A DNA stretch of 64,000 nt from Acuticoccus sp963704595 (GTDB lineage: Bacteria > Pseudomonadota > Alphaproteobacteria > Rhizobiales > Amorphaceae), in the NCBI GenBank assembly GCA_963704595.1, contig OY969922.1, forward strand, positions 3,286,001 to 3,350,000, written 5' to 3'. Positions 30,519-40,300 of this stretch are shown here, piece by piece; position 1 is the stretch's first letter; each line of letters starts with the position of its first letter. Both the position numbers and the translations under genes were made by a program. The notes beneath the pieces are model-generated. The model was given only the letters and a program-made list of their open reading frames with translations. It was not told the DNA's origin and made no database searches.

Positions 30519-31561
30519 GACGCGGCTTTGCGGGCGGCAGCACCGATCATGCGTTCGTAGATCGCTTCGTAGCCGCCGGCCATCCTGTCGTCGGTGAAGC
30601 GGCGGAGGAACTGGGCGCGGACCGCGCCGCGGTCGAGCATCCGTGCGCGGCGGACGGCGGCGACCGCCTCCTCAACCGTGTCGACGACGAACCCCGTTAC
30701 GCCGTGGTCCACCACTTCGGCGGTGCTCCCCCGGCGGAACGCGACGACGGGCGTCCCACAGGCCATCGCCTCGATCATCACGAGACCGAACGGCTCCGGC
30801 CAGTCGATGGGAAAGAGGAGAACGGCGGCCTCGCCGAGGAAGGCCTGCTTCGCCGACTGGGTGACGGGGCCGAGATAGCGCGCGTCCTCCCCCAGCAGCG
30901 GCCGGACCTCGTTGTCGAAATAGGTGGGGTTGCCGACGTCGATCGTGCCGCCGAGGCGGATCGGCATCCCCGCGGCGCGCGCGATCGCGATCGCGAGGTC
31001 GGGACGCTTCTGGTCGGTGAGCCGTCCGAGGAAGACGCAATCGCCGAGCGCGCCACCACCCAGCGCGTACCGCTCCACGGGAATGCCGTGGTGGACGATC
31101 CCGCTGCAGTTCCGTGGCGGAATGTCACCGGCCTGCGCCTTCGAGATCGCGACCACCCTGAGGTTCTGGAAGTGGCGGAAATAGTGCTGGCGGTCCGCCT
31201 CGTCCGCGCGCCAGTGGATCGTGCTGACGAGCTTGTGGGGCACCGCCCGCAGGACCGCGGCGTGATAGAGCTCGGTATGGCAGTGGATGATGTCGAACTC
31301 GTCCGCCATTGCGGCCACGCTGTCCAGCATCGCGCATTCCATCGCGGACGGCATCGAGGGCGGCGCGTCAGGAATGGACGACACCGACGGCCCCTGCTCG
31401 ATCAGCCGCACCGCGGTCGTCGATCCGGTCGCGGCAAACAGCGTCACGTCGTGACCGCGGCGGGCGAGCGCGTGGCAAAGGTCGTCGATCACGCGCTCGG
31501 TGCCGCCGTGGTCGCGCGGTGGAACGGGGAAATGAAGCGGGCTGACGTGGGCGATGCGCAT
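30515..31561 (-). CDS. Glycosyltransferase family 4 protein
   Basis: 348 residues, intact GT-B fold. The N-terminal domain has MRIAHVSPLHFPVPPRDHGG and GTERVIDDLCHALARRGHDV, typical of GT4 proteins that act on UDP- or GDP-sugars. EFDIIHCHTELYH follows. The C-terminal domain has CVFLGRLTDQKRPDLAI and PIDWPEPFGLVMIEAMACGTPVVAF, the EX7E-type motif. It lies in a minus-strand run with the YciF-like gene upstream (24-bp gap) and the zinc-motif GT2 gene downstream (4-bp overlap). Donor and acceptor are unknown. Confidence 0.9.
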   Translation of the reverse strand: MRIAHVSPLHFPVPPRDHGGTERVIDDLCHALARRGHDVTLFAATGSTTAVRLIEQGPSVSSIPDAPPSMPSAMECAMLDSVAAMADEFDIIHCHTELYHAAVLRAVPHKLVSTIHWRADEADRQHYFRHFQNLRVVAISKAQAGDIPPRNCSGIVHHGIPVERYALGGGALGDCVFLGRLTDQKRPDLAIAIARAAGMPIRLGGTIDVGNPTYFDNEVRPLLGEDARYLGPVTQSAKQAFLGEAAVLLFPIDWPEPFGLVMIEAMACGTPVVAFRRGSTAEVVDHGVTGFVVDTVEEAVAAVRRARMLDRGAVRAQFLRRFTDDRMAGGYEAIYERMIGAAARKAAS

Positions 31562-31585
31562 GGGTTGCTCAGATTGCTCGGGGCA

Positions 31586-32077
31586 TCATGCCGGCGCGCC
31601 GACGGGGGCGAGCTGGCGGCGCGCCGCCTCGAAGTCGCCGCGCACGTCGTCCATCGCCTCGGTGCACTTGGTGACGAGATCGCCGACCGCGCCGAACCCC
31701 AGCCGCTCCGCCCAGGTCCTGACCCAGCCGTAGTGCCAGACCTCGAACGCGCGGACCGCCTCGAAGCCGACGTCGATCGCGACGTCGCGCAGCGAGGGGA
31801 CGGCGATCGCGTCGAGGTCTTCCTCGATCTGGTCGACGAGGCCCTGAATCGCGAGGCTGCGGTGCGTCTGCGGCGGTGCGGAAAGCATCGCCAGCATCGC
31901 CTCGGCACGGTCCACGTTGTCGCGGGAGATGTCGACGAAGCGGTCCATCGCGCGCCTGAGATCGGGGCTCTCGCAGCGCCGCGACAGGGACTGGACGCGC
32001 TCTGCGAGGAAGCTGTCGATGAAGTGCGTTTCGTAGACCGCGGCGCGGAGGAGATCTTCTGCGGACTTGATGGTCAT
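31586..32077 (-). CDS. YciF-like (DUF892) ferritin-fold protein with degenerate metal site
   Basis: 163 residues, four-helix bundle. The layout follows YciF: TIKSAEDLLRAAVYETHFID, an internal repeat of helices, IQGLVDQIEEDLDA, and FEVWHYGWVRTWAERLG matching the HYE-S-YG region. YciF relatives carry a dinuclear metal centre formed by glutamates and a histidine. Here several positions differ: the EETH segment reads DISRDN and the final EEE segment reads TEAMDD. Only the Glu in AFEVWHYG is clearly kept, so ferroxidase activity is doubtful. It lies 86 bp downstream of the Crp/Fnr gene. A role in stress response is a guess from the family. Confidence 0.7.
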   Translation of the reverse strand: MTIKSAEDLLRAAVYETHFIDSFLAERVQSLSRRCESPDLRRAMDRFVDISRDNVDRAEAMLAMLSAPPQTHRSLAIQGLVDQIEEDLDAIAVPSLRDVAIDVGFEAVRAFEVWHYGWVRTWAERLGFGAVGDLVTKCTEAMDDVRGDFEAARRQLAPVGAPA

Positions 32078-32163
32078 CGTCTTCCCCCTCGTCGCGCGGA
32101 CGCTCCGGCATTCTCTACCGGCGCGCGGGGTGAGACGCTTCAAGATGGATTGACGGGCACCCG

Positions 32164-32910
32164 TCACGACCCGCGCTCGGGGAACCACGAGACGTCGATC
32201 GCCTTGTAGCGGTCCTTGAATTCCACGAGGCTGCGCAGCGCGCTCTCGCGCTCGAGGGTCAGCATGTCGCCGCTGCGGCTGATGAGCCCGTCGTCCTCCA
32301 TCTGCCGCACCGTCTTGCTGACGTAGGTGTGGGTGAGGCCGAGCACGTCGCCGATCTCGTGCTGGTTCAGCGGCAGACGGAACGTATCGGTCATCGACCG
32401 GTTTGTGATTCGCAGCCTGCACGCGAAGTCGAGGAAGAGAAAGGCAAGGCGCTCACGTGCGCTCATCCGGCCCATCGCGCGCAGCATGTCGACCATGCAG
32501 GCAAGTTCGCGGTTGGCGATGGTGAAGAGGAGCGCGGTGAGCCGCGGGGATTCGCGGAAGACGACGTCGAGCTTGTCCTTCGGGAACGGGCAGAGGCGGA
32601 CCTCCTCGCAGGTGCGCAGGTTCGAGGTCGCCTGATCGAAGGCGATGTCCGGCAGACCGATGATGTCGCCGGGGTGATAGACGCGGACGATCTGGCGCCG
32701 GCCGTCGGGCATGTCGGTGTAGACGTAGAGCCAGCCTTCCTTGACGACGCTGAGATGATTGACCTCATCGCCCTCCGAATAGACCTCGTGGTGGCGGCGA
32801 TACACGCGCTCAGTGTCCTCGAGAGCGGACAGATGCCGCTCTTCCTCGTCGCCGAGATCGATATAATAGGAAAGTTTTTCTATGAGGCAGCTTTTTGAGC
32901 CTGCGGGCAT
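32164..32910 (-). CDS. Crp/Fnr family transcriptional regulator
   Basis: 248 residues. The cyclic-nucleotide-binding-like domain spans about 15-140 (EVYSEGDEVNHLSVVKEGWLYVY, YHPGDIIGLPDIAF). A dimer helix follows (CMVDMLRAMGRMSARERLAFLFLDFA). The C-terminal HTH_Crp domain spans about 170-235 (LPLNQHEIGDVLGLTHTYVSKTVRQMEDDGLISR). The FNR-type N-terminal cysteine cluster for Fe-S binding is absent, and a cAMP-binding RxS motif is not evident, so the signal is unknown. The ATG at 32910 gives the usual family length. It heads the minus-strand glycan genes and is divergent from the sucrose-phosphate-synthase-like gene, so it could control both. Confidence 0.9.
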   Translation of the reverse strand: MPAGSKSCLIEKLSYYIDLGDEEERHLSALEDTERVYRRHHEVYSEGDEVNHLSVVKEGWLYVYTDMPDGRRQIVRVYHPGDIIGLPDIAFDQATSNLRTCEEVRLCPFPKDKLDVVFRESPRLTALLFTIANRELACMVDMLRAMGRMSARERLAFLFLDFACRLRITNRSMTDTFRLPLNQHEIGDVLGLTHTYVSKTVRQMEDDGLISRSGDMLTLERESALRSLVEFKDRYKAIDVSWFPERGS

Positions 32911-33084
32911 GTTATCTGGCCAGATCGGTCGATCGCGTGAAAGTGGTGGAGTTCTAGCGGGATCCGGACATGGCGCGCAACGCGGCAGCGGTACAGGTTC
33001 AGGCGTGCCGGTGCGACACTTTGGGATAGCGTTCTTCAATCCAGTGCAACTTCGGATGTCCGCAAAGGGTCTAGCCGTGGATAC

Positions 33085-35070
33085 ATGTTGATCCTCCACG
33101 TTGCACTTCAGGGCTGTGTTCGCGCGAAGGGCGTTCCGTACGGCCTTACCCCGGACACCGGCGGCCACATCAAGTATCTCCTCGAACTCGTCTCGGCAGG
33201 AGACCGCCAACCGGCCGTGACGCGCCAGGAAGTGGTCGTGCGCCGGTTCGAGGACGATGAACTCGGCCCGGTCTACGCCGAGCCTCGCGAGCGGATCTCG
33301 CACAAGAGCGAGATCGTCCGCCTCGAAGGGGCGCACGGGCGCTACCTGTCGAAGGAGGAGATGCACACGGACCTGCCGGCGCTCGCCGAGGCGCTCGCGC
33401 GCCACATCGAAGCGATGCCCTGCCGGCCCGACGTCATCCACGCCCACTACGTCGACGCGGGGGTGCTGGCGGCGGAGATGAAACGCCGGTTCGGCATCCC
33501 GTTCGTCTTCACCGCGCATTCGCTCGGGCGCGTGAAGGCGCTTTGCGACGCGAGTGCCGACCGCGTTATCCTCGCCCGCCGGATCGCCGCCGAGGAAGAG
33601 GTGATCGCGGCGGCCGACAGGATCGTGGCGAGCTCGATCGACGAGGCCGAGTTCCAGTACGGTCTCTATCGCGCGAACGCGCCGCACAAGGTGATGGTCA
33701 ACCGGCCGGGGTGCGATCTCGCGCGCTTCGGCGGCGCGACCGCCGGGACGGTCGGCGCGGACCTTGCCCGGTTCCTCGCCTCGCCCGAGCGGCCCGTCAT
33801 CCTCGCGCTCGCCCGGCCTGTGCGGAAGAAGAACCTCGCCGGCCTCATCCGCGCCTACGCGTCTAGCCCCGCGCTTCAGGCGAAGGCGAACCTCGTCATC
33901 TACACCGGGTCGCGCGGGCCGAACGGCGGCCGGGGCAGCGAGACTGGCGCCGTCGTGGACGAGCTTTCCGCTCTGGTCGAGCGGCACGGTCTCGCAGGGA
34001 AAGTGGCGCTGCCGGAGCGGCATGGACCGGAGGAAGTGCCGCAGATCTTCCGTCATGCTGCCGACAGGCGCGGCGTCTTCGTCAACGTCGCCCTCAACGA
34101 GCCGTTCGGGCTCACCTTTCTCGAAGCCGCCGCGGCAGGCCTGCCGGTGGTTGCCACCAACAACGGCGGCCCGAACGACATCCTCGCCCGCTGCCGCAAC
34201 GGCGCCCTCGTCGATCCGCGCGATACCGCCGCGATCGCCGCCGCCATCCTGTCGCTGATCGACGATCCTGCCGCGTGGGACGACGCGCGCGCCAATGGCC
34301 TCGCCAACTGCCGTGAGTACTCATGGTCCCGCCACGCCGAGCGCTATTGCGCAGACCTTGAGGAGCTCGCGGCGCCGCGGGTGGAGATCGCGACCCGCCT
34401 GAGGGCAAAGCGCCTCGTCGTCCACGCCATCGACGACATGCCGCCGCTTCCCGAGACTGCGCCGTTGCCGGCGTCGGCGCACAGGAGCGCTGTGGTCTAC
34501 GTCTCCGGCCGGAACCTTCACAGCGTGCTGGAGGACGAGGCGGACCGCGGCCTTGCGCCGCCGCGCGCCTACGTCACTTCCGCCGGCACCGAGATCTACT
34601 ACCGCGACGGCCGTTCCGGCGCGCTGTCCGCGGACGAGGCGTGGGCCTTCCGCGCCGCGCTCGGCTGGAGCCCCGGCGAGATCAGCCGCGCGCTCGGCGC
34701 CCTGCCCTTCCTGGAGCCACAGGGTGTGCGTGAGCAGCGCCCGCTGAAGCTGAGCTATGTGCTGACCGACCGCAGGCGGCTCGGCTCGGTCGAGCGCACC
34801 CTCGCGCGGGAGGGGCTCGACGCATCCATCGCGCTCCATTCCGGCGGCTACCTCGACGTGCTGCCGCCCGCCGTCTCGATCGCGTCCGCGATCGCCCACG
34901 TCGCGCAGACTCTCGGGATCGCGCCGCCGCTGGATGGCAGCGTCGCCGCGCGCTCGGACGACATGCGCAAGCCCGAGACGATGCACCGCGATGGCGCGGC
35001 GCCCGACATCGCCGCGGCGGTGGTGGCGAATGCCGCCCTCGCCGTTCCGCCGCGCTCGCGGCCGAACTGA
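33085..35070 (+). CDS. Sucrose-phosphate-synthase-like glycosyltransferase with degenerate phosphatase domain
   Basis: 661 residues. The GT4 part (about 1-430) starts LQGCVRAKGVPYGLTPDTGGHIKYLLELV, where the DTGG loop is diagnostic for sucrose-phosphate synthase relatives. It continues with FTAHSLGRVKA, LALARPVRKKNLAGLIRAYA and VNVALNEPFGLTFLEAAAAGLPVVATNNGG (EX7E). The C-terminal 220 residues match the sucrose-phosphate phosphatase (HAD) fold (AVVYVSGRNLHSV, AYVTSAGTEIYYRDG). The nucleophile motif expected as DxD reads LVVHAIDDMPPLPE near residue 445, so the phosphatase is probably inactive, as reported for some bidomain synthases. The product may be sucrose-, mannosylfructose- or another hexosyl-phosphate. 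Confidence 0.8.
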   Translation: MLILHVALQGCVRAKGVPYGLTPDTGGHIKYLLELVSAGDRQPAVTRQEVVVRRFEDDELGPVYAEPRERISHKSEIVRLEGAHGRYLSKEEMHTDLPALAEALARHIEAMPCRPDVIHAHYVDAGVLAAEMKRRFGIPFVFTAHSLGRVKALCDASADRVILARRIAAEEEVIAAADRIVASSIDEAEFQYGLYRANAPHKVMVNRPGCDLARFGGATAGTVGADLARFLASPERPVILALARPVRKKNLAGLIRAYASSPALQAKANLVIYTGSRGPNGGRGSETGAVVDELSALVERHGLAGKVALPERHGPEEVPQIFRHAADRRGVFVNVALNEPFGLTFLEAAAAGLPVVATNNGGPNDILARCRNGALVDPRDTAAIAAAILSLIDDPAAWDDARANGLANCREYSWSRHAERYCADLEELAAPRVEIATRLRAKRLVVHAIDDMPPLPETAPLPASAHRSAVVYVSGRNLHSVLEDEADRGLAPPRAYVTSAGTEIYYRDGRSGALSADEAWAFRAALGWSPGEISRALGALPFLEPQGVREQRPLKLSYVLTDRRRLGSVERTLAREGLDASIALHSGGYLDVLPPAVSIASAIAHVAQTLGIAPPLDGSVAARSDDMRKPETMHRDGAAPDIAAAVVANAALAVPPRSRPN

Positions 35071-35075
35071 GCGCC

Positions 35076-35930
35076 ATGTCCGTCAGCGTCTGCACCATCG
35101 CGCGCGGCCGGGAGCGGCACCTTCACAACATGGTCGCAGCCCTCGCCGCGCAGGGCGTCGCGCCGCTGGAGCTCGTGATCGGCGCGATGCAGGACGCCCC
35201 GTTCGGCGGTCTCCCGCCGACACCGTTTCCGGTCCGGCAGGTCATCGTCCCCGGCGAGCGGCTGCCCCTCGCCGCCGCCCGCAACGCCGCCGCCCGCGAG
35301 GCGCGCGGGGACATCCTCGTCTTCCTCGACGTCGACTGCGTGCCCGGCCCCGGCCTGATCGAAGCCTACGCCGACGTGCTGGCGGCCGAGGCAGAGGCCT
35401 GCGTGATGGGCGACACGCACTATCTCGGCGCCAGCGACGACGTCGCGGCAGACGGCTTTGCCGCGCTCTGGCCGGCGTGCGTTCACCCTGCGCGAGAATT
35501 CGGCCGGTCGCGTCGCCGGCTCGCCAACACGATGGAGTTCTGGAGCCTGTCGTTCGCGCTGTCCCGCGCAACCTTCGCGCGGACCGGCGGGTTCGACACC
35601 CGCTACTGCGGCTACGGCGGGGAAGACACCGACTTCGCGATGGCGCTCGAAGCCGAGGGCATCGCGCTCATCTGGGCGCCGGAGGCGATGGCCCTCCACC
35701 AGTGGCACGCGGTCCACATCCCCCCGCTCCACCAGATCGGCGACATCGTGCGCAACGCCAACCTCTTCCGGGAGAAGCACGGGCGCCTCTGCATGGATTA
35801 CTGGCTGAACCAGTTCGAGGCGGCGGGGTTCGTCACCGGACTGCCGGACGGGCCGATCGCGATCTCGCGCCAGCCGTCGGCCGCGGACCTCTCCCACTCG
35901 CTGCAGGACGGCTCGGTCCGGTTCAGCTGA
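35076..35930 (+). CDS. Glycosyltransferase family 2 protein
   Basis: 284 residues. It has the GT-A motifs SVSVCTIARGRERHLHNMVAAL, LPLAAARNAAAREARGDILVFLDVDCVPGPGL (DxD) and, in the second half, GGFDTRYCGYGGEDTDFAMALEAEG, the ED/GWGGED acceptor-binding motif of galactosyltransferase-like GT2 enzymes. APEAMALHQWHAVH is consistent with a metal-ligand histidine. It starts 6 bp after the preceding gene, so the two are co-transcribed. It may extend the product of the sucrose-phosphate-synthase-like enzyme or work with the minus-strand transferases. Confidence 0.88.
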   Translation: MSVSVCTIARGRERHLHNMVAALAAQGVAPLELVIGAMQDAPFGGLPPTPFPVRQVIVPGERLPLAAARNAAAREARGDILVFLDVDCVPGPGLIEAYADVLAAEAEACVMGDTHYLGASDDVAADGFAALWPACVHPAREFGRSRRRLANTMEFWSLSFALSRATFARTGGFDTRYCGYGGEDTDFAMALEAEGIALIWAPEAMALHQWHAVHIPPLHQIGDIVRNANLFREKHGRLCMDYWLNQFEAAGFVTGLPDGPIAISRQPSAADLSHSLQDGSVRFS

Positions 35931-35940
35931 CGCCGGCCCG

Positions 35941-37107
35941 CTACTCCGGCGCCTTCGCGACGGCCTCGGCTGGCATCAGGGCGCGCGGATCGAACCGCCG
36001 CGGCCGAGCCTCTGCCTCCCCCCACAGCCGCTCGTCGAGCGCGACGAGGTGCTGCGCGATGTTCTTCGCAGCGTTGGGCGCGAAGAGCGGCTTCAGCGCC
36101 TCCGCGCCCCGCTCCAGGGTGGCAGCGATAGCGTCGCGCCACTGGTCGTTGCTCGCAGGCCAGCCGGCGAGCACGGTCGCCGCGCCGATGCGTTCCAGCT
36201 CCGCCGCCTTCGCGCGCTGCTCGTCGTAGTAGCGCCATTCCGGGATGCACAGGAACGGGCGGCCGACCCGCGCGATCTCGTGGACGGTGTTGTCGCCGGC
36301 GGAGGCCACGACGACGTCCGCCGCGGCGATGTGGTCGATCGTGTTGGCGACCCAGCCGAGCCGGGTCAGGTTGGGAAATTCGGTCTCGTGGCCTTCGAGG
36401 TGAACCGGGCCGATGGCGGTCCACGCCGCGTCCGGCAGCGCCCGGGCCGCCATGGTGAGCGAGGCGTAGTTCGCGCCCGCCCCGCCTGCGCCGGAGAGGA
36501 CGAGAATTCGCTGGCCGCCTTCGGGCAGGTTCAGCTTGCGCCGGGCCTCGGCCTTGCCGGGAACGGGGTCGCGCGTGGTGCAGAGGCCGCCGGAATAGAA
36601 CGTCTTCTCCCGCGCCCAGGCCGGATAGTCGGCCTGCTCGATCCGCGCATCGAACGGGGCGATCATGCCCGCACAGGCCTGATAGGCCGCAGTGTGACTG
36701 GCGTCGGAGCGGTCGCCGTGCATCCGGATCTTCACGCAGGGGACCGCGCAGAGCCGCGCCAGCAGCGCCCATTCGACCGACACGTCGCTGATGAACAGCG
36801 CGGGGTTGTCCCGCCTGAAAACGTCGACGATGGTCTCGGCATTCTCCTTGAGGCGGGGCGATCCCATCGGGACGCACTGCATCACGTCAGGCGTCTGCTG
36901 GGCGTGGAGCGCAGCGGTCGCGGACGGATCGCCGATGGCATTCTGGAGGAGGACGAACCGCACCCGCTCGTCGAACGGGCCGAAGATGTCGCGGCTCGCC
37001 GAGATGATCGTGACGGGCCGGTCGCCCAGATGCTCCAGGATCGCCTCACAGCGCTTCGCGTGGCCCCGGCCCTGATGGTGAACGAAAAACGCGAAGGGTC
37101 TCGCCAT
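35941..37107 (-). CDS. GT28/MurG-like glycosyltransferase
   Basis: 388 residues. The N-terminal domain opens FAFFVHHQGRGHAKRCEAIL, with the HxGxGHxxR pattern of GT28/UDP-glycosyltransferase-like proteins. The C-terminal domain has RILVLSGAGGAGANY, GWVANTIDHIAAADVVVASAGDNTVHEIARVGRPFLCIPE (the donor-binding region, with GDNT in place of GG/AGT) and DEQRAKAAELERIGAA. I chose ATG 37107 (MARPFAFF) over the longer reading from 37131 because the fold begins there. It is convergent with the GT2 gene, with a 10-bp gap. The likely product is a glycolipid or cytosolic glycoside; donor and acceptor are unknown. Confidence 0.85.
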   Translation of the reverse strand: MARPFAFFVHHQGRGHAKRCEAILEHLGDRPVTIISASRDIFGPFDERVRFVLLQNAIGDPSATAALHAQQTPDVMQCVPMGSPRLKENAETIVDVFRRDNPALFISDVSVEWALLARLCAVPCVKIRMHGDRSDASHTAAYQACAGMIAPFDARIEQADYPAWAREKTFYSGGLCTTRDPVPGKAEARRKLNLPEGGQRILVLSGAGGAGANYASLTMAARALPDAAWTAIGPVHLEGHETEFPNLTRLGWVANTIDHIAAADVVVASAGDNTVHEIARVGRPFLCIPEWRYYDEQRAKAAELERIGAATVLAGWPASNDQWRDAIAATLERGAEALKPLFAPNAAKNIAQHLVALDERLWGEAEARPRRFDPRALMPAEAVAKAPE

Positions 37108-37275
37108 GGCAGCAACTTCCTCGGACGGCAACGGAGGACGGACTATGGGAGCGCGGCGCGGCCGCTGCGTTGTCCTGTATTGAACCTGCCATCCTGCCGC
37201 AGGAGGGACACGTCTCCTCCTGAAGCTAGCGCGGCGCTCCGGCGGAGGAAGGGCCCGGCGTTCCGCTGCGACACC

Positions 37276-37303
37276 GCGGCCCGGCGGGACTGTGCCGGGC
37301 CGC
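37276..37303 (-). terminator. Hairpin after the autotransporter gene
   Basis: GCGGCCCGGC (37276-37285) and GCCGGGCCGC (37294-37303) pair perfectly over 10 bp with an 8-base loop. It begins 16 bp beyond the autotransporter stop on the minus strand. No U run follows in that direction; on the plus side the next bases are TCTCTTTC. It is a likely transcript end for the autotransporter gene. Confidence 0.6.
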
Positions 37304-37319
37304 TCTCTTTCGCTGCACT

Positions 37320-40300
37320 TCAGAAGCGCAGGCTCGCCTCCGCGGAGAAGGTGTGGGAGGTAAGGTTTTCGCGGATTTCGGCACCGTAGGACGCGCCGAA
37401 GGTGAAGCGCTCACCGGAGACGATGGTGAGGTCGATGCCGCCGAGAAAGGCGTCGGCGCCGATGTCGCTGGCGCGCACGGTGTAGCCGGCGCCGAGGAAG
37501 CCGAGCCGCGCCGAGTTGGAGAGATCGCCGAAGTCGTGCCGCCAGCCGACGCTTGCGGCAGGCTCCAGCGCCATCCCGTTGCCGAGCGCGAAGCGGCGGG
37601 ACAGCGCAACCGCCAGCGTCGACTGCGTCTCGGAGAAGGTCTCCTCCGGCACGTCGAGTGCGAAGACGCTGCCGGTCTCGTCCATCCGGTCCCGCTGGAA
37701 GCCGCGGTAGCCGAAGGTCGCCGACGGGGTCACCGTCACCGGCCCGGTCTCGAACGCACGGAAGGCTGTGGCCTCGACGAAGCCGCCGTAACCGTCGCCG
37801 TCCGCGCTGGCGCGGGCGCTGTACTGGCCAAGCCGCGTCGTCCGGCTGGTGGAGAGGTCGCCGTAGGACAGGCCGCCGCGAAGGGCGAACGCGAGGACGC
37901 GCGCGTCCCACGTGCCGTAGCCGCCGATCTGGTAGGTCGACACGTCGCCGGAGCCGTGGCCGTTGCCGTCGATATTGGCGTACTCGTAGGACGCCGCGAC
38001 ACCGAGGACGCCGTTGACGAGCGCCCAGTCGACACCCATCGCAAGGTTCGCCGCGCGCACGTCATAGCCGCCCGCCCCGTCCGAGCCGTTGACGTCGGTG
38101 AGCACGGGGCTTCCCGAGACCCAGGCGAGGCCGTCGCCGTAGGCGGTGGACTTGGTGTCGGTGCGGCCGGACGAGAGCGCCATCTGGCGCTCGCCGATGG
38201 TGTCGGCGAAGCGGCCGACGGCGCGCACGGCGGTCGTCCCCATCTCGGCGTGGATCTGGCCGGTGAGGGTCGCGAAGTCACGTGCGAAGGCGCGTTCGCC
38301 TGCGGTGTAGAGCGCGTTCCATCTCGCGTTCTCGCCAGCGTCGGGGCGCACGCCGGCCTCTGGGCGCACGGTGTCGATCGCGGCGCCGAGCGCGCGCTCG
38401 TTCGGCGTCTGCGCGATGCCGAGCACGGCAAGGTTCGCGTACTCGGCCGGGGTCGGCGCGAGGGTCAGCGCGTTGGGGTAGTAGAGCACGTCGAACCGGG
38501 TGCGCGGCGGCAGGCCGGCGGACGGCTGGACCAGCCGGTCGAACGAGCCGGTCACCCGCCCGTCCGGCACCACGGCGAACGCGAACTCCTGACCCAGCGA
38601 CGGCACGAAGGTGTTGCGCGCCGGCGGCGTGATGCCCCGCAGGACCGGCGTCAGCGTGCCGTCGGCGCGCAGCACCGAGCCGGCGCCGTTCACCAGCACG
38701 CGGTCGTAGTTGCCGGCGCCGTTGCCGGTGCCCGGGCCGTCGATCTCGATCAGCGTGTTGGCGCTGTCCAGAAGGGTGAGATCGCCGGTGACGGTGAGCG
38801 TGCCGGGGGAGTTGCCGGGCGACAGCGTGCCAGCGACGACGACGTCGCCGCGGATCCCGCCGATGCCCTCGATCTCGACGCGGCGGTTCAGGCGCAGCCT
38901 GCGGGTGGTGAGGACGCCGTTCACCACCAGGGTTCCGTCGGTGACGACGGTGCCGTCCTCGAAGGTCGCATCGCCGTTGATGGTGAGCGTGCCGTCGCCG
39001 GTCTTGCGCAGGCTGCCCTCGCTGGTGAAGTCGGCGACCCACATCCGGTCGTCGTCGCCGCCGACGCGGTAGAGGCCTTTCCCGGTGAGCCCGAGGGGAC
39101 CGTAGGAAGCGCGCGGTCGAGCCGGACGAGGCCGTGGCCGTAGATCTCGTCGACCCCGTGGGCGCCGAGGTCTTCGGCGGTGCGCGAACATGAGGTTCAC
39201 GATCTCGGAAGGGGTCAGCGCCGGATAGGCCTCGATCAGCACCGCGACCACGCCGGAAACGTGCGGCGCAGCCATCGATGTGCCCTGGAAGAAGGCGTAG
39301 CCCGGCTCGGCGGGGAAATAGTCCTGCAATGGGCCGGTGGTGCCCTCAGGGATTGTCGAGTAGATCCCGCGATCGCCGGGCTTGTTGTAGGAGGAGCGCA
39401 GCTCGGCTAGCTGATCGCCGCCGGGCGCAGAAATGCACCATTCCATCGTGACGCCGCACTTGCTCGAGTAGGTGGAGAGCTGCTTGTAGGCGTCGGTTGC
39501 CACGACCACCACGATCCGCCCGCGCGCCTTGCCGTCGCGGTTCTCCGCGCGGGTGAGTGCCTCGTCCGACGTGAAGCTGAGGTCGAGGCCGATGCCGCCA
39601 TCGTCGTAGATCCTGGCGCCCGAGCTGTTCCGGGCGTTTTCATTCTCGGGCCTGATGAACGGATAGAGGCCGATGCCGGACGGGTTCTCGGCGTAGACAG
39701 GGGCATACGTCCCCTCGTTGCCTGCTGCCATCACAACGACCTGGCCGGCGTCGAGATTCTTGCGGACCGCGGCGGCGTTCTTCGCGGTCCTTTCGAGGTT
39801 GGCCTGGTTCGAGAAGTCCCAATTCTTCTCGTCCCGGTCCGCCCCGGGGCCGTAGCTGCCGTTGATCACCCGAACGTCGTCGAGCTTCGCGACGTAGAGG
39901 TTTGCAGCGGAGTCCGGGCTGTTCGCGGCATAGCGAGGGTCGCATTCGTCGCGAACGGCCCCGGGGCCGCAGATCTCGAGGGCCGCGACCCGAATTTCCT
40001 TGCCCCCGATCTCGACTGTGTCGGGGCTCTGGGGGATCGCCTTCAAGGCGAGGATGTTGGCATCCGGCGCCACGCCCTGCATCCCGAACCCGTTGATTCC
40101 AGCGGCGATCGTGCCGGAGACGTGCGTACCGTGCTTTCCTCGGTCGAGGGTGTCGTGCGGTCCCTGCCGGAAGGCTGCGGCCAACTCCGCCTCGGTCGGA
40201 TCTTCGTCGAGGCGCGAGGGGTCGAACCAGTACAGGAAGGACTTGGAGCGCGGGTCGATCCGGTCGCCGAACTCGGGGTGGTGGGTCCCGTCGGGGCGGA

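Noticed and set aside
24896..37107. Integrative element inserted at tRNA-Arg with a duplicated att site
   Set aside because: I found no second copy of the tRNA 3' end (TTCGAATCCC) on the far side and no integrase gene. An old gain is possible but not supported.
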